From positions 1-24,376 of the forward strand of contig CAJATB010000260.1 in the NCBI GenBank assembly GCA_903944755.1: a DNA stretch of 24,376 bases. The letters are read 5' to 3'. A program made the position numbers and the translations under genes. The notes beneath the pieces are model-generated. The model was given only the letters and a program-made list of their open reading frames with translations, searched no databases and was not told the origin of the DNA. The stretch comes from an uncultured Bacteroidota bacterium. GTDB taxonomy: Bacteria > Bacteroidota > Bacteroidia > Chitinophagales > Chitinophagaceae. Positions 1 through 6,981 of this stretch are shown one piece after another; within the stretch, counting starts at the first letter, position 1, and each line of letters begins with the position of its first letter.

Positions 1-449
1 AATTTAGCTAATAATAAATATTGCGGATAGCTAATTTTTTTTCTTAACTCGTAGTTGGGCTCTTTATTTTCAAAAGCCTTTGTTAAAGCATCTTTATATT
101 TTTCGGAAGTTTGGTCTTTAAATAAGCTAGCTAATGCCATAGAAAGCGAATCAATATTTTCTCTAAATATTTTTCCCTTCTTTTCGTGTAATGGCTTTAC
201 TCTAAAATCAATATAAATGTCGAACTGAGGAATATTGGTACTTAACATTTGCCCGTCTTCACTATAAATAGTTCCTCTTGCTGCAGGTATATCTACTATA
301 CGTTGATGTAAACTATCACTTAACCCCCTCCAATACTTTCCTTGAACCTGTTGTATATAAAATGCTTTACCTAAAATAGCAATACATACTATTATTACTA
401 GTATATAACTTAAATAAACCCTCCATAATATGTCGCGTTTTACGTCCAT
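1..449 (-). CDS. ftsI: Division transpeptidase FtsI/PBP, N-terminal part (runs off the window)
   Basis: Reading the minus strand from an ATG at 449 gives about 149 codons with no stop before the window edge. The product starts with a short cytoplasmic stretch (MDVKRDILWRVYL) and one membrane segment at about residues 12-30. The motif ARGTIYSEDGQMLS follows at about 55-68; this matches the R-G-x-I-x-D-x-x-G-x-x-L-A signature that opens the dimerisation domain of class B penicillin-binding proteins. The transpeptidase domain with its SxxK serine lies outside the window. The start is 2 bases after the ftsL stop, so the two are co-transcribed and probably translationally coupled. Position fourth in mraZ-rsmH-ftsL-x makes this FtsI, the septal peptidoglycan cross-linking enzyme; a different class B PBP cannot be excluded from the N-terminus alone. 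Confidence 0.88.
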   Translation of the reverse strand, partial: MDVKRDILWRVYLSYILVIIVCIAILGKAFYIQQVQGKYWRGLSDSLHQRIVDIPAARGTIYSEDGQMLSTNIPQFDIYIDFRVKPLHEKKGKIFRENIDSLSMALASLFKDQTSEKYKDALTKAFENKEPNYELRKKISYPQYLLLAK

Positions 450-451
450 TA

Positions 452-799
452 TTATTTATTCAGGTTTTTGGTGCTAAATTTATTTTCTATTTGTAATCGA
501 ACGGGCATATCCTTCGCTACTGCTAAACCGTAAGGCGCTAAGGCATTTTCAATTTCAACTGCACGGCTTCGACGCATTAAATCGGCCTTGACCGTTTTGT
601 ATTCGAATTGCAATTCCTTAAGTTCTTTTTTTGTCGTGTTTATTTTTCGAATAGTCTTATCCGCTAAATGCCCATTCGCTATATAAAGTATAGCGATGAA
701 TGCCAAGAACAAAAAGAAACCTATGTTCAGGACAATCCACTGGTAGTTAAGAATGCTTTTAATAGCATTCTTAGGGGCTGGGTTAACGGGTACGGACAT
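452..799 (-). CDS. ftsL: Cell-division protein FtsL (Bacteroidota type)
   Basis: A 115-residue bitopic membrane protein. Residues 1-20 are cytoplasmic, residues 21-41 form one hydrophobic helix, and residues 45-85 are rich in Lys, Glu and Leu and likely form a periplasmic coiled coil (KKELKELQFEYKTVKADLMRRS). This is the architecture of FtsL, which with FtsB and FtsQ activates septal peptidoglycan synthesis. Sequence similarity between FtsL families is low, so the name rests on size, topology and position between rsmH and ftsI in the dcw cluster. It starts 7 bases after the rsmH stop. Proteins like this are sometimes mislabelled as methyltransferases because of the neighbouring rsmH. Confidence 0.85.
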   Translation of the reverse strand: MSVPVNPAPKNAIKSILNYQWIVLNIGFFLFLAFIAILYIANGHLADKTIRKINTTKKELKELQFEYKTVKADLMRRSRAVEIENALAPYGLAVAKDMPVRLQIENKFSTKNLNK

Positions 800-806
800 A
801 CGCGGG

Positions 807-1736
807 TTATAATCTCTCCGCAGCGCGCAATTTTGCGCTTCTGCTTCGATTGTTTTCTTTCATCTCTTTTTCAGAAGCCACTACAGGTTTTTTTGTAATG
901 ATATTCCAAAGCACTTCTTTCGGGGTAGAAAGAAATGGGTGAGCATCTTTTTCTTCTTCTTGTGAAGGTCGAAAAGCGTTTTTCACTAGCCTGTCTTCAA
1001 TGGAATGAAATGTGATGATAACAGCGCGTCCTCCTGGCTTTACTACCATAGGAAGTTGCGCTAAAAAATCTTTCAACACATCCATCTCCTCATTCACTAC
1101 AATTCTTATGGCTTGAAAAACTTGTGCCCAATATTTATTAGGATTCCCTTTTACTACAGGTGCTATTAGTGTTTTAAAATCTTGTACTGTGTTTAACTTT
1201 ACGTGCTTGCGATGTGTTACAATATGTTTTGCCAAGGTTTTTGAATTCGTTACCTCGCCATACTGTTCAAACATTTTATGCAATTCGGTTTCATTAAAAG
1301 TTTCTATTACTTGCGCTGCGGTTTTTTGTTGACGTTGATCCATTCTCATATCAAAGGGACCATCATACCTTGTCGAAAAACCTCTTGAACCCTCGTCAAA
1401 CTGGTGACTGCTAACACCTAAGTCAGCTAATACACCGTCAACTTGGACAATTTTGTGCAATCGTAAAAATCTTTGTAAGTACCTGAAATTTTCTGGAACA
1501 AATAAAACACGGTCATCGTTTGGTAAATTATTTTTCGCATCAGCATCTTGATCAAAAGCAATTAAACGACCCTTGGGTCCTAATTTTGATAATATGCCTC
1601 GGCTATGGCCACCGCCACCAAACGTAACATCTACATATATCCCATCGGGTTGTATATTTAGATATTCCATTGTTTCATGAAATAAGACAGGGATATGGTA
1701 TTCAGAAGAAGGAATGTTTGATGTAGGGTTGGTCAT
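807..1736 (-). CDS. rsmH: 16S rRNA (cytosine1402-N4)-methyltransferase RsmH
   Basis: A 309-residue cytoplasmic S-adenosylmethionine-dependent methyltransferase, formerly MraW, that N4-methylates C1402 of 16S rRNA in the decoding centre. The start HIPVLFHETMEYL is typical of the family. The SAM-binding glycine loop VDVTFGGGGHS is at about residues 35-45, DLGVSSHQFDEGSRGFS at about 106-122, and the family block ITFHSIEDRLVKNAF lies in the C-terminal third. Length matches the family (about 300-315). The gene starts 9 bases after the mraZ stop and precedes ftsL, the usual dcw order. The sequence shows no missing key block. Confidence 0.97.
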   Translation of the reverse strand: MTNPTSNIPSSEYHIPVLFHETMEYLNIQPDGIYVDVTFGGGGHSRGILSKLGPKGRLIAFDQDADAKNNLPNDDRVLFVPENFRYLQRFLRLHKIVQVDGVLADLGVSSHQFDEGSRGFSTRYDGPFDMRMDQRQQKTAAQVIETFNETELHKMFEQYGEVTNSKTLAKHIVTHRKHVKLNTVQDFKTLIAPVVKGNPNKYWAQVFQAIRIVVNEEMDVLKDFLAQLPMVVKPGGRAVIITFHSIEDRLVKNAFRPSQEEEKDAHPFLSTPKEVLWNIITKKPVVASEKEMKENNRSRSAKLRAAERL

Positions 1737-1745
1737 CGTTATTCC

Positions 1746-2204
1746 TTAATCTTTTTTATTAATACCTGCCATTACCTCTTGCGCCAGATTACTAAATTCA
1801 TCTGCAGAGAAATCCTCAAAGAGCTGTTTATACTTACTTGCATCCCAAATTTCGAAACGATCCAATGCAGCCGCCAATACAATCTCTTTTCCAGGTAAAG
1901 CAAACTCTCTTAAAGTTGGCGGTAATAATAGACGGCCTGCGCTATCCATTTCAACCTCCGTTGCTCCACCCAAAAACTGACGTCTGAACTGTCTCACTTT
2001 GGGATCAAAATCATTCAATTGACTAATTCTGTCTAAAATAGCCTGCCAGCTTTTTATCGGATAAAGTGTCAAGCACTTCTCAAACCCCCTACTTACAATA
2101 AAACGAGTCTCTCCTTCAGTCAGCTGTTTTTTCAAACTGCCTGGAAGCAAGAAACGCCCTTTTGCGTCTATGGTTGATTGATATTCTCCGTGGAAGCCTG
2201 TCAT
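1746..2204 (-). CDS. mraZ: Transcriptional regulator MraZ
   Basis: A 152-residue protein with two tandem AbrB/SpoVT-like half-domains, each carrying the family motif: DAKGRFLLP at residues 13-21 and DSAGRLLLP at 87-95. MraZ forms ring-shaped oligomers that bind short direct repeats upstream of its own gene and control the dcw operon. It is the first gene of the cluster here. The region just upstream contains four repeats of the expected kind at 10-bp spacing (2229-2265), supporting autoregulation. The ATG at 2204 gives the standard N-terminus (FHGEYQSTIDAKGR). Confidence 0.97.
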   Translation of the reverse strand: MTGFHGEYQSTIDAKGRFLLPGSLKKQLTEGETRFIVSRGFEKCLTLYPIKSWQAILDRISQLNDFDPKVRQFRRQFLGGATEVEMDSAGRLLLPPTLREFALPGKEIVLAAALDRFEIWDASKYKQLFEDFSADEFSNLAQEVMAGINKKD

Positions 2205-2213
2205 TGTGAATAA
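2205..2213 (-). promoter_or_regulatory. DnaA-box match TTATTCACA
   Basis: The minus strand reads TTATTCACA, a perfect match to the DnaA consensus TTATNCACA, directly before the mraZ start codon. It belongs with the matches at 2290-2298 and 2383-2391 and the variant at 2233-2241. Binding is inferred. Confidence 0.45.
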
Positions 2214-2228
2214 TTAAAGTGTTTTTTA

Positions 2229-2265
2229 CCACTTGTTCACACAAAATAACACTTTTTACCACTTT
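2229..2265 (-). promoter_or_regulatory. MraZ operator: four 10-bp direct repeats
   Basis: Read on the minus strand, four boxes follow each other at an exact 10-base period: AAAGTGG (2265-2259), AAAGTGT (2255-2249), TTTGTGT (2245-2239) and CAAGTGG (2235-2229). GTG is invariant in all four. In Mollicutes MraZ binds repeats of AAAGTG[T/G]NNN, and in E. coli TGGGN repeats at similar spacing. The repeats lie 25-61 bases upstream of the mraZ ATG, where an autoregulatory operator is expected. Binding itself is inferred. Confidence 0.8.
2233..2241 (+). promoter_or_regulatory. DnaA-box variant TTGTTCACA
   Basis: The plus strand reads TTGTTCACA, one mismatch (third base G) from TTATNCACA. It overlaps the third and fourth MraZ boxes on the other strand. 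Weak alone; noted because three better matches lie within 160 bases. Confidence 0.25.
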
Positions 2266-2289
2266 TAAAGGCTAAATGACCCCTTCTAG

Positions 2290-2298
2290 TTTTCCACA
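2290..2298 (+). promoter_or_regulatory. DnaA-box match TTTTCCACA
   Basis: TTTTCCACA fits the relaxed consensus TTWTNCACA. It lies between the MraZ operator and the AT-rich inverted repeat at 2341-2371. Binding is inferred. Confidence 0.35.
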
Positions 2299-2340
2299 AG
2301 TAATGTACCATCCTAAAACTCAATACAGTAAAGCCTTTTA

Positions 2341-2371
2341 GCTTATTTTAGGCTGTTTTCTAAAATAAAGC
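2341..2371. repeat. AT-rich imperfect inverted repeat in the mraZ-queA intergenic region
   Basis: Arms GCTTATTTTAG (2341-2351) and CTAAAATAAAGC (2360-2371) pair with a single one-base bulge around an 8-base loop. No strong T-run follows on either strand, so it is not a convincing terminator. It lies between two DnaA-box matches. Role unknown. Confidence 0.5.
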
Positions 2372-2382
2372 TTGTTAATTGC

Positions 2383-2391
2383 TGTGGATAA
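2383..2391 (-). promoter_or_regulatory. DnaA-box match TTATCCACA
   Basis: The minus strand reads TTATCCACA, identical to the strongest E. coli DnaA box type. It lies 66 bases upstream of queA and 179 bases upstream of mraZ. Binding is inferred. Confidence 0.5.
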
Positions 2392-2444
2392 CCCTGTTTT
2401 TTAGGTTAAGAACTGGTGAATAGTGGCAAAACGGCGGCTTTCTG

Positions 2445-2452
2445 TACCTTTG
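2445..2452 (+). promoter_or_regulatory. -7 promoter element of queA (TACCTTTG)
   Basis: TACCTTTG matches the Bacteroidota -7 consensus TAnnTTTG. It ends 4 bases before the queA ATG at 2457, so transcription would begin at about the start codon and the mRNA would have almost no leader. No clear -33 TTG is seen at the usual distance. Confidence 0.6.
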
Positions 2453-2456
2453 CACC

Positions 2457-3743
2457 ATGTTTACAAGACCTAGCTTAGCTATAGAAGATTTTAATTACCA
2501 CTTGCCTGATGAGCGAATCGCTTACACCCCCGCCCCTTTAAGGTCGGATAGTAAATTACTAGTGTGGGATAAAGCCATTATAGCCGAAACCACCTACAGC
2601 CATATAAGCGATTGTATTCCACCCAATACAACACTTTTTTTTAATAATAGCAAAGTGATTGCAGCAAGAATTTTATTTGATAAAAATTTATTAAATAATA
2701 ATGAAGAAGAAATTAAGAATAGTACAATAGAAATTTTTTGTTTAGAGCCTACTGAAAAATATACCCCTGTACTACTTGCAATGCAAGCAACGCAAAAAGT
2801 AGAATGGATTTGTTTAGTGGGTGGCGCAAAAAAATGGAAAACTTCTTACCTAGAAAAAACAATACAATATGATAATAAAAATATAATCATAAGGGCGAAA
2901 AAAACCAATCAAGTTGACGGCAAATTCTTAGTTGAATTTACATGGGACGATGCTACCATTAGTTTTTCTGAGTTATTGACTTTAATTGGTAATATTCCAC
3001 TACCTCCATATATAAATAGGCAAACTACTGAAGAAGATAAAGATAGATATCAGACAACCTATGCAAAAGAAGAAGGATCGGTTGCTGCACCTACCGCTGG
3101 ATTACATTTTAATGAAGCCGTATTTGAAAAACTCGCAGCTAAAAATATTAATACCGAATTTGTAACCTTGCATGTTGGTGCTGGCACTTTTATGCCGGTA
3201 AAAGTGGATACCATTGACCAGCATGTAATGCATGCAGAATTTATTGAAGTTGCTATGTCAACCCTTGATTGCTTAATCGAAGCCACTTTAGAATCAAATA
3301 TAAAAAATCCTGTCATTGCAGTTGGCACCACTTCACTTAGAACCATTGAGTCCTTATATTGGTTAGGTGTTAAGCTTATTTCACTAAAAAAAGAACAGAC
3401 CCTAGTAAATAGTTCAGAATTGAGCCTTGCTCAATGGGATGCGATTGACTTAGCCCACTTGAATATTACAAAACAAGCTGCACTGAGTGCACTAAAAGAT
3501 TGGTTAACTGAAAATAAAATAGAGAAGTTAATAGCAAAAACGCAATTAATGATTACGCCCGGTTATACCTTTAGGCTTTGCAATGCGTTAGTGACAAACT
3601 TTCACCAGCCTAAATCAACATTATTATTAATTATTGCAGCTATAGTTGGGGAGCAATGGAAAAGCATTTACGAACACGCCTTAGCAAATGAATATCGCTT
3701 TTTAAGTTACGGAGATGGTTGCTTGTTTTGGATTAAGCAATAG
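2457..3743 (+). CDS. queA: S-adenosylmethionine:tRNA ribosyltransferase-isomerase QueA
   Basis: A 428-residue cytoplasmic enzyme that transfers and isomerises the ribosyl group of SAM onto 7-aminomethyl-7-deazaguanine in tRNA, giving epoxyqueuosine at the wobble position of GUN-anticodon tRNAs. Family blocks are clear: FFNNSKVIAAR (61-71), EEGSVAAPTAGLHF (205-218), LHVGAGTFMPV (238-248), VGTTSLRTIESLYW (289-302) and NALVTNFHQPKSTLL (376-390). It is longer than the E. coli enzyme (about 356), mainly from roughly 50 extra residues between TTSLRTIESL and the GYTFRLCNALV block (about 303-365). The start ATG lies right after a -7 promoter element. The 3' end overlaps the convergent histidine-kinase gene by 11 bases. 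Confidence 0.97.
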   Translation: MFTRPSLAIEDFNYHLPDERIAYTPAPLRSDSKLLVWDKAIIAETTYSHISDCIPPNTTLFFNNSKVIAARILFDKNLLNNNEEEIKNSTIEIFCLEPTEKYTPVLLAMQATQKVEWICLVGGAKKWKTSYLEKTIQYDNKNIIIRAKKTNQVDGKFLVEFTWDDATISFSELLTLIGNIPLPPYINRQTTEEDKDRYQTTYAKEEGSVAAPTAGLHFNEAVFEKLAAKNINTEFVTLHVGAGTFMPVKVDTIDQHVMHAEFIEVAMSTLDCLIEATLESNIKNPVIAVGTTSLRTIESLYWLGVKLISLKKEQTLVNSSELSLAQWDAIDLAHLNITKQAALSALKDWLTENKIEKLIAKTQLMITPGYTFRLCNALVTNFHQPKSTLLLIIAAIVGEQWKSIYEHALANEYRFLSYGDGCLFWIKQ

Positions 3744-5046
3744 GTAAAGTAATTTCAATTTTTGTGCCAGCATCTTCTTGGCTATCTACTTGTATTTTCC
3801 CTTTGTGCATATCAACTACCCACTTCACATAACTTAATCCAAGGCCAAAACCCTTTACATTATGAATGTTGCCCGAATGGGCCCTATAAAATTTTTCAAA
3901 AATATGCTTTATTGTATCAGGATTCATTCCTATTCCTTGGTCTTCAATTGACACAACTATTTTATTTTTTATGTTTCTTGTATGTATTGTAATGTCAATA
4001 CTATCTTTTGAATACTTTATGGCGTTATCAATTAAATTAGAAAAAACATGCAGCAAATGTTCTTCATCTGCCTTAATTAAATGATTCTTTGCTTCAAAAT
4101 AAGTTTCAATATTCGACGGCTTTGCTTCCAATTGCAATTTAAAACTATCCATTACCCCTAAAAGCAAATCTTGCAAATCTAAAGGCTGTTTATTAATTTC
4201 GTATTCTCTTCGTTCTAATTGACCAATTTGCAAAATGGATTCAACATGTTTATTCATGCGCACATTCTCTTCTTTAATAATACTACTAAAATACTCGACC
4301 GACTTTGGATCGGCTTGAACTTTCGTACTCTTTAGTGCGTCAACCGCTAAAGAGATTGTTGATAAAGGTGTTTTTAATTCATGCGTCATATTATTGATGA
4401 AATCCTTTTTTATTTCATTCAATTTTTTTTGCGTTAACAAGGAGCGAACGGTGATAAAAAAAGCCGCCAATACTACTATAATAAACAATACCGCCCCAAT
4501 CACAACCCATTGTAGCGTATGAAGTAAGTAGCCTCGCACATTAGGCACTACAATAATAATTGTCTCAAAAGGTCCGGCTGGCTCCATTATGTCTTGCGGG
4601 ATAACGGGCACCCTGCACTGCAGACTGTTTACCTCGTCCGTAAAAGCATCTTCGAAATGCTTAGTTTTTATTTCAATATTTCCTTTCTTGTCTGCAATAG
4701 CAAATTCATAATCAACATCCTTAACTCCGTATTTATCCAATGCAGTTCTTATCTTATTATTAATATCCTTATAGTCAAATACGTCAGAAATTGTTGTTTC
4801 ATTAAACTTATGTAAATGATAATCTTGGTTTAGCCCTAATCCTCTTTTTGGAAAACGAAACGACAAACCGCTATTCATTTTTTTACTAATGTCATTTGCA
4901 ACCAACACGCCCGACTGGTTCAACTTGTCAGCAAGTTGATTTTTTTGCAAAAGAAATAATCCCTGGAGCCAAGTAACCTGAATAAATAGAATGCCTAATA
5001 TGGATAAGGCAATCAATGTAAAAATGATTGGGAAAGTTTTCTTCAT
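3733..5046 (-). CDS. Sensor histidine kinase (two-transmembrane, HisKA/HATPase)
   Basis: A 437-residue membrane sensor kinase. Hydrophobic helices at about 7-29 and 177-199 bracket a periplasmic domain of about 150 residues that I do not recognise. The cytoplasmic part has the H-box MTHELKTPLSTI with phospho-acceptor His222, an N-box NLIDNAIKYS near 335, a G1 box DQGIGM near 370 and a G2 region KGFGLGLSYVKWVV near 400. No HAMP domain is evident between TM2 and the H-box. The architecture resembles Bacteroidota RprX-type kinases, but no response-regulator gene is adjacent, so partner and stimulus are unknown. The gene is separated from atpC upstream by a terminator. A weak TATCTTTA (-7-like) on the minus strand at 5064-5071 could be its promoter. 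Confidence 0.93.
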   Translation of the reverse strand: MKKTFPIIFTLIALSILGILFIQVTWLQGLFLLQKNQLADKLNQSGVLVANDISKKMNSGLSFRFPKRGLGLNQDYHLHKFNETTISDVFDYKDINNKIRTALDKYGVKDVDYEFAIADKKGNIEIKTKHFEDAFTDEVNSLQCRVPVIPQDIMEPAGPFETIIIVVPNVRGYLLHTLQWVVIGAVLFIIVVLAAFFITVRSLLTQKKLNEIKKDFINNMTHELKTPLSTISLAVDALKSTKVQADPKSVEYFSSIIKEENVRMNKHVESILQIGQLERREYEINKQPLDLQDLLLGVMDSFKLQLEAKPSNIETYFEAKNHLIKADEEHLLHVFSNLIDNAIKYSKDSIDITIHTRNIKNKIVVSIEDQGIGMNPDTIKHIFEKFYRAHSGNIHNVKGFGLGLSYVKWVVDMHKGKIQVDSQEDAGTKIEITLPIA

Positions 5047-5070
5047 GGGTGCTATTGACTTCTTAAAGAT

Positions 5071-5100
5071 AAAAAAAATCCCTTGGCTTTTGCCAAGGGA
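5071..5100 (-). terminator. Intrinsic terminator of atpD-atpC
   Basis: A perfect 9-bp stem, TCCCTTGGC (5079-5087) with GCCAAGGGA (5092-5100) around a TTTT loop. On the minus strand it is followed by eight T residues (5078-5071). It lies 30 bases past the atpC stop and before the kinase gene, so it ends the ATP synthase transcript. Confidence 0.92.
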
Positions 5101-5129
5101 CTAATATAATTCTTTATAATGTTTTGTTA

Positions 5130-5375
5130 TTATAAAACGCCTTCTACCAATACAGTTGCCTTGTTGTTGATTACTTCAACAAATCCACCCTGGATTTCGT
5201 AGGATTCTGAGGCGCTTCCTTTATGCAATACTTTAACTTTCCCTACACCAAGAGCACTTACTAACGGAGCATGTTTATCTAATACTTCAAATAAACCGTC
5301 TATGCCTGGTAATTGAACGCCTTGCACTTCTCCGCTATATAGTTTTTTCTCCGGTGTTAATATTTCTAATAACAT
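5130..5375 (-). CDS. atpC: ATP synthase F1 subunit epsilon (short form)
   Basis: An 81-residue epsilon subunit of the F1 rotor stalk. It consists only of the N-terminal beta-sandwich domain: LTPEKKLYSGEVQGVQLPG at the start, then the typical GLFEVLDKHAPLVSALGVGKVKV block (28-50). The C-terminal helical domain, which in E. coli (about 139 residues) acts as a brake on ATP hydrolysis, is absent. This short form is common in Bacteroidota, so it is not taken as a truncation. The gene follows atpD after 19 bases; a terminator follows 30 bases downstream. The other ATP synthase subunit genes are not in the window. Confidence 0.95.
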   Translation of the reverse strand: MLLEILTPEKKLYSGEVQGVQLPGIDGLFEVLDKHAPLVSALGVGKVKVLHKGSASESYEIQGGFVEVINNKATVLVEGVL

Positions 5376-5394
5376 GAACGCTGTTTTTTATTAA

Positions 5395-6888
5395 TTAAGC
5401 CATCATTTTCTTTCCTTTCTCAATCGCATCTTCTAAAGTACCTACTAAGTTAAATGCAGCTTCTGGATATTGATCCACTTCTCCATCCATAATTGAATTG
5501 AAACCGCGAATAGTATCTTCAATAGAAACATATACTCCTTTCAATCCCGTAAATTGCTCTGCAACGTGGAAAGGTTGAGATAAGAAACGTTGTACACGAC
5601 GTGCACGAGAAACTGTTAATTTATCTTCATCACTTAATTCATCCATACCCAAAATGGCGATGATATCCTGAAGTTCCTTATAACGTTGTAGAATCATTTT
5701 AACTTTTTGCGCAGTATCGTAGTGTGCATCCCCAACAATTGCTGGTGTCAAGATTCTTGAAGTTGAATCCAATGGATCTACCGCTGGATAAATACCTAAA
5801 TCAGCAATCTTACGACTCAATACAGTTGTCGCATCCAAATGCGCAAACGTTGTAGCTGGAGCTGGATCTGTTAAGTCATCGGCAGGTACATACACCGCTT
5901 GCACAGATGTGATAGAACCGTTTTTAGTTGAAGTGATACGCTCTTGCATTAAACCCATCTCAGTTGCCAATGTTGGTTGGTAACCTACCGCTGATGGCAT
6001 ACGACCTAATAAGGCCGACACTTCAGAACCTGCTTGAGTAAAACGGAAGATATTATCTACGAAAAATAAAATGTCTTTTCCTTTTCCTGTGCCATCACCA
6101 TCACGGAAATATTCTGCAATTGTTAAACCACTTAAGGCAACTCGCGCACGCGCACCAGGAGGTTCGTTCATTTGACCAAATACGAATGTTGCTTTTGATT
6201 CTTTTAATTCTTCTAGGTTTACTTTACTTAAATCCCATCCACCTTCTTCCATGCTATGTTGGAAAGCTTCTCCGTATTTCATGATACCAGCTTCGATCAT
6301 CTCACGCAATAAGTCATTACCCTCACGTGTTCTCTCTCCCACACCAGCAAATACTGATAAACCACCGTGACCTTTAGCGATATTATTAATTAACTCTTGA
6401 ATTAATACTGTTTTACCAACACCCGCACCACCGAACAATCCAATCTTACCACCCTTTGCATATGGCTCAATTAAGTCGATTACTTTAATACCTGTAAACA
6501 ACACTTCTGTTGCAGTACTTAAGTTTTCAAATTTTGGAGGTACCGCGTGAATAGCACGACCATTTGATTTATCTAATTGTGGTAACCCATCAATAGCATC
6601 TCCTGTTACATTAAACAAACGACCATTGATTCCTTCACCCACTGGCATTAAAATTGGTCTACCTGTATCAATAACTTCCATGCCTCTTACTAATCCTTCG
6701 GTACCATCCATTGCAATAGCACGCACACTATCTTCACCTAAATGTTGTTGTACTTCAAGAATTAATTTTTCACCACCTGGTTTTTGAATTTCAATCGCAT
6801 TGTAAATTTCTGGAAGTGCATCCTGATTAGGGAATTGCACGTCTACAACTGCACCAATAATTTGTTTGATTTTACCTGTTGTTGCCAT
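5395..6888 (-). CDS. atpD: ATP synthase F1 subunit beta
   Basis: The catalytic beta subunit of F1, 497 residues when started at the ATG at 6888 (MATTGKIKQIIGAVVDVQF). Walker A GGAGVGKT is at about 153-160, GERTREGND at 184-192 with the catalytic Glu, and Walker B and the following loop ILFFVDNIFRFTQAGSEV are in the middle. GRMPSAVGYQPTLATEMG is intact. A longer frame begins with TTG at 6915, but it would place the start inside a leader hairpin and add residues not typical of the family, so 6888 is preferred. It forms a two-gene operon with atpC, apart from the other ATP synthase genes, as often in Bacteroidota. A full promoter (-33 and -7) lies about 65 bases upstream. Confidence 0.97.
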   Translation of the reverse strand: MATTGKIKQIIGAVVDVQFPNQDALPEIYNAIEIQKPGGEKLILEVQQHLGEDSVRAIAMDGTEGLVRGMEVIDTGRPILMPVGEGINGRLFNVTGDAIDGLPQLDKSNGRAIHAVPPKFENLSTATEVLFTGIKVIDLIEPYAKGGKIGLFGGAGVGKTVLIQELINNIAKGHGGLSVFAGVGERTREGNDLLREMIEAGIMKYGEAFQHSMEEGGWDLSKVNLEELKESKATFVFGQMNEPPGARARVALSGLTIAEYFRDGDGTGKGKDILFFVDNIFRFTQAGSEVSALLGRMPSAVGYQPTLATEMGLMQERITSTKNGSITSVQAVYVPADDLTDPAPATTFAHLDATTVLSRKIADLGIYPAVDPLDSTSRILTPAIVGDAHYDTAQKVKMILQRYKELQDIIAILGMDELSDEDKLTVSRARRVQRFLSQPFHVAEQFTGLKGVYVSIEDTIRGFNSIMDGEVDQYPEAAFNLVGTLEDAIEKGKKMMA

Positions 6889-6894
6889 AATATT

Positions 6895-6927
6895 GATTGT
6901 TTTAACAATCCCCAATTTTCTTGGGGA
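6895..6927 (-). promoter_or_regulatory. Two tandem hairpins in the atpD leader
   Basis: In the minus-strand RNA a stem of 7 bp, TCCCCAA/TTGGGGA (6909-6927, 5-base loop), is followed directly by a second 7-bp stem, GATTGTT/AACAATC (6895-6910, 2-base spacer, so at least one inner pair must open). The two share bases 6909-6910 and end 6 bases before the atpD ATG. No T-run follows, so they are not terminators. They could tune translation or protect the 5' end; that is inference. Confidence 0.5.
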
Positions 6928-6951
6928 AAGGAATAGTATCTATTTCGGCTG

Positions 6952-6981
6952 CAAAGGTAGGGTTTTGCTACATTATTGCAA
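6952..6981 (-). promoter_or_regulatory. Promoter of atpD-atpC
   Basis: The minus strand carries TTG (6981-6979), a 19-base spacer and TACCTTTG (6959-6952), matching the Bacteroidota -33/-7 consensus at the expected distance. The -33 element overlaps the 3' end of glpF. The transcript start would be near 6946, giving a leader of about 58 bases that contains the two hairpins. Confidence 0.78.

Noticed and set aside
6889..6915. Upstream TTG start for atpD, adding nine residues
   Set aside because: The start would sit inside a leader hairpin, and the ATG at 6888 gives the normal AtpD N-terminus.
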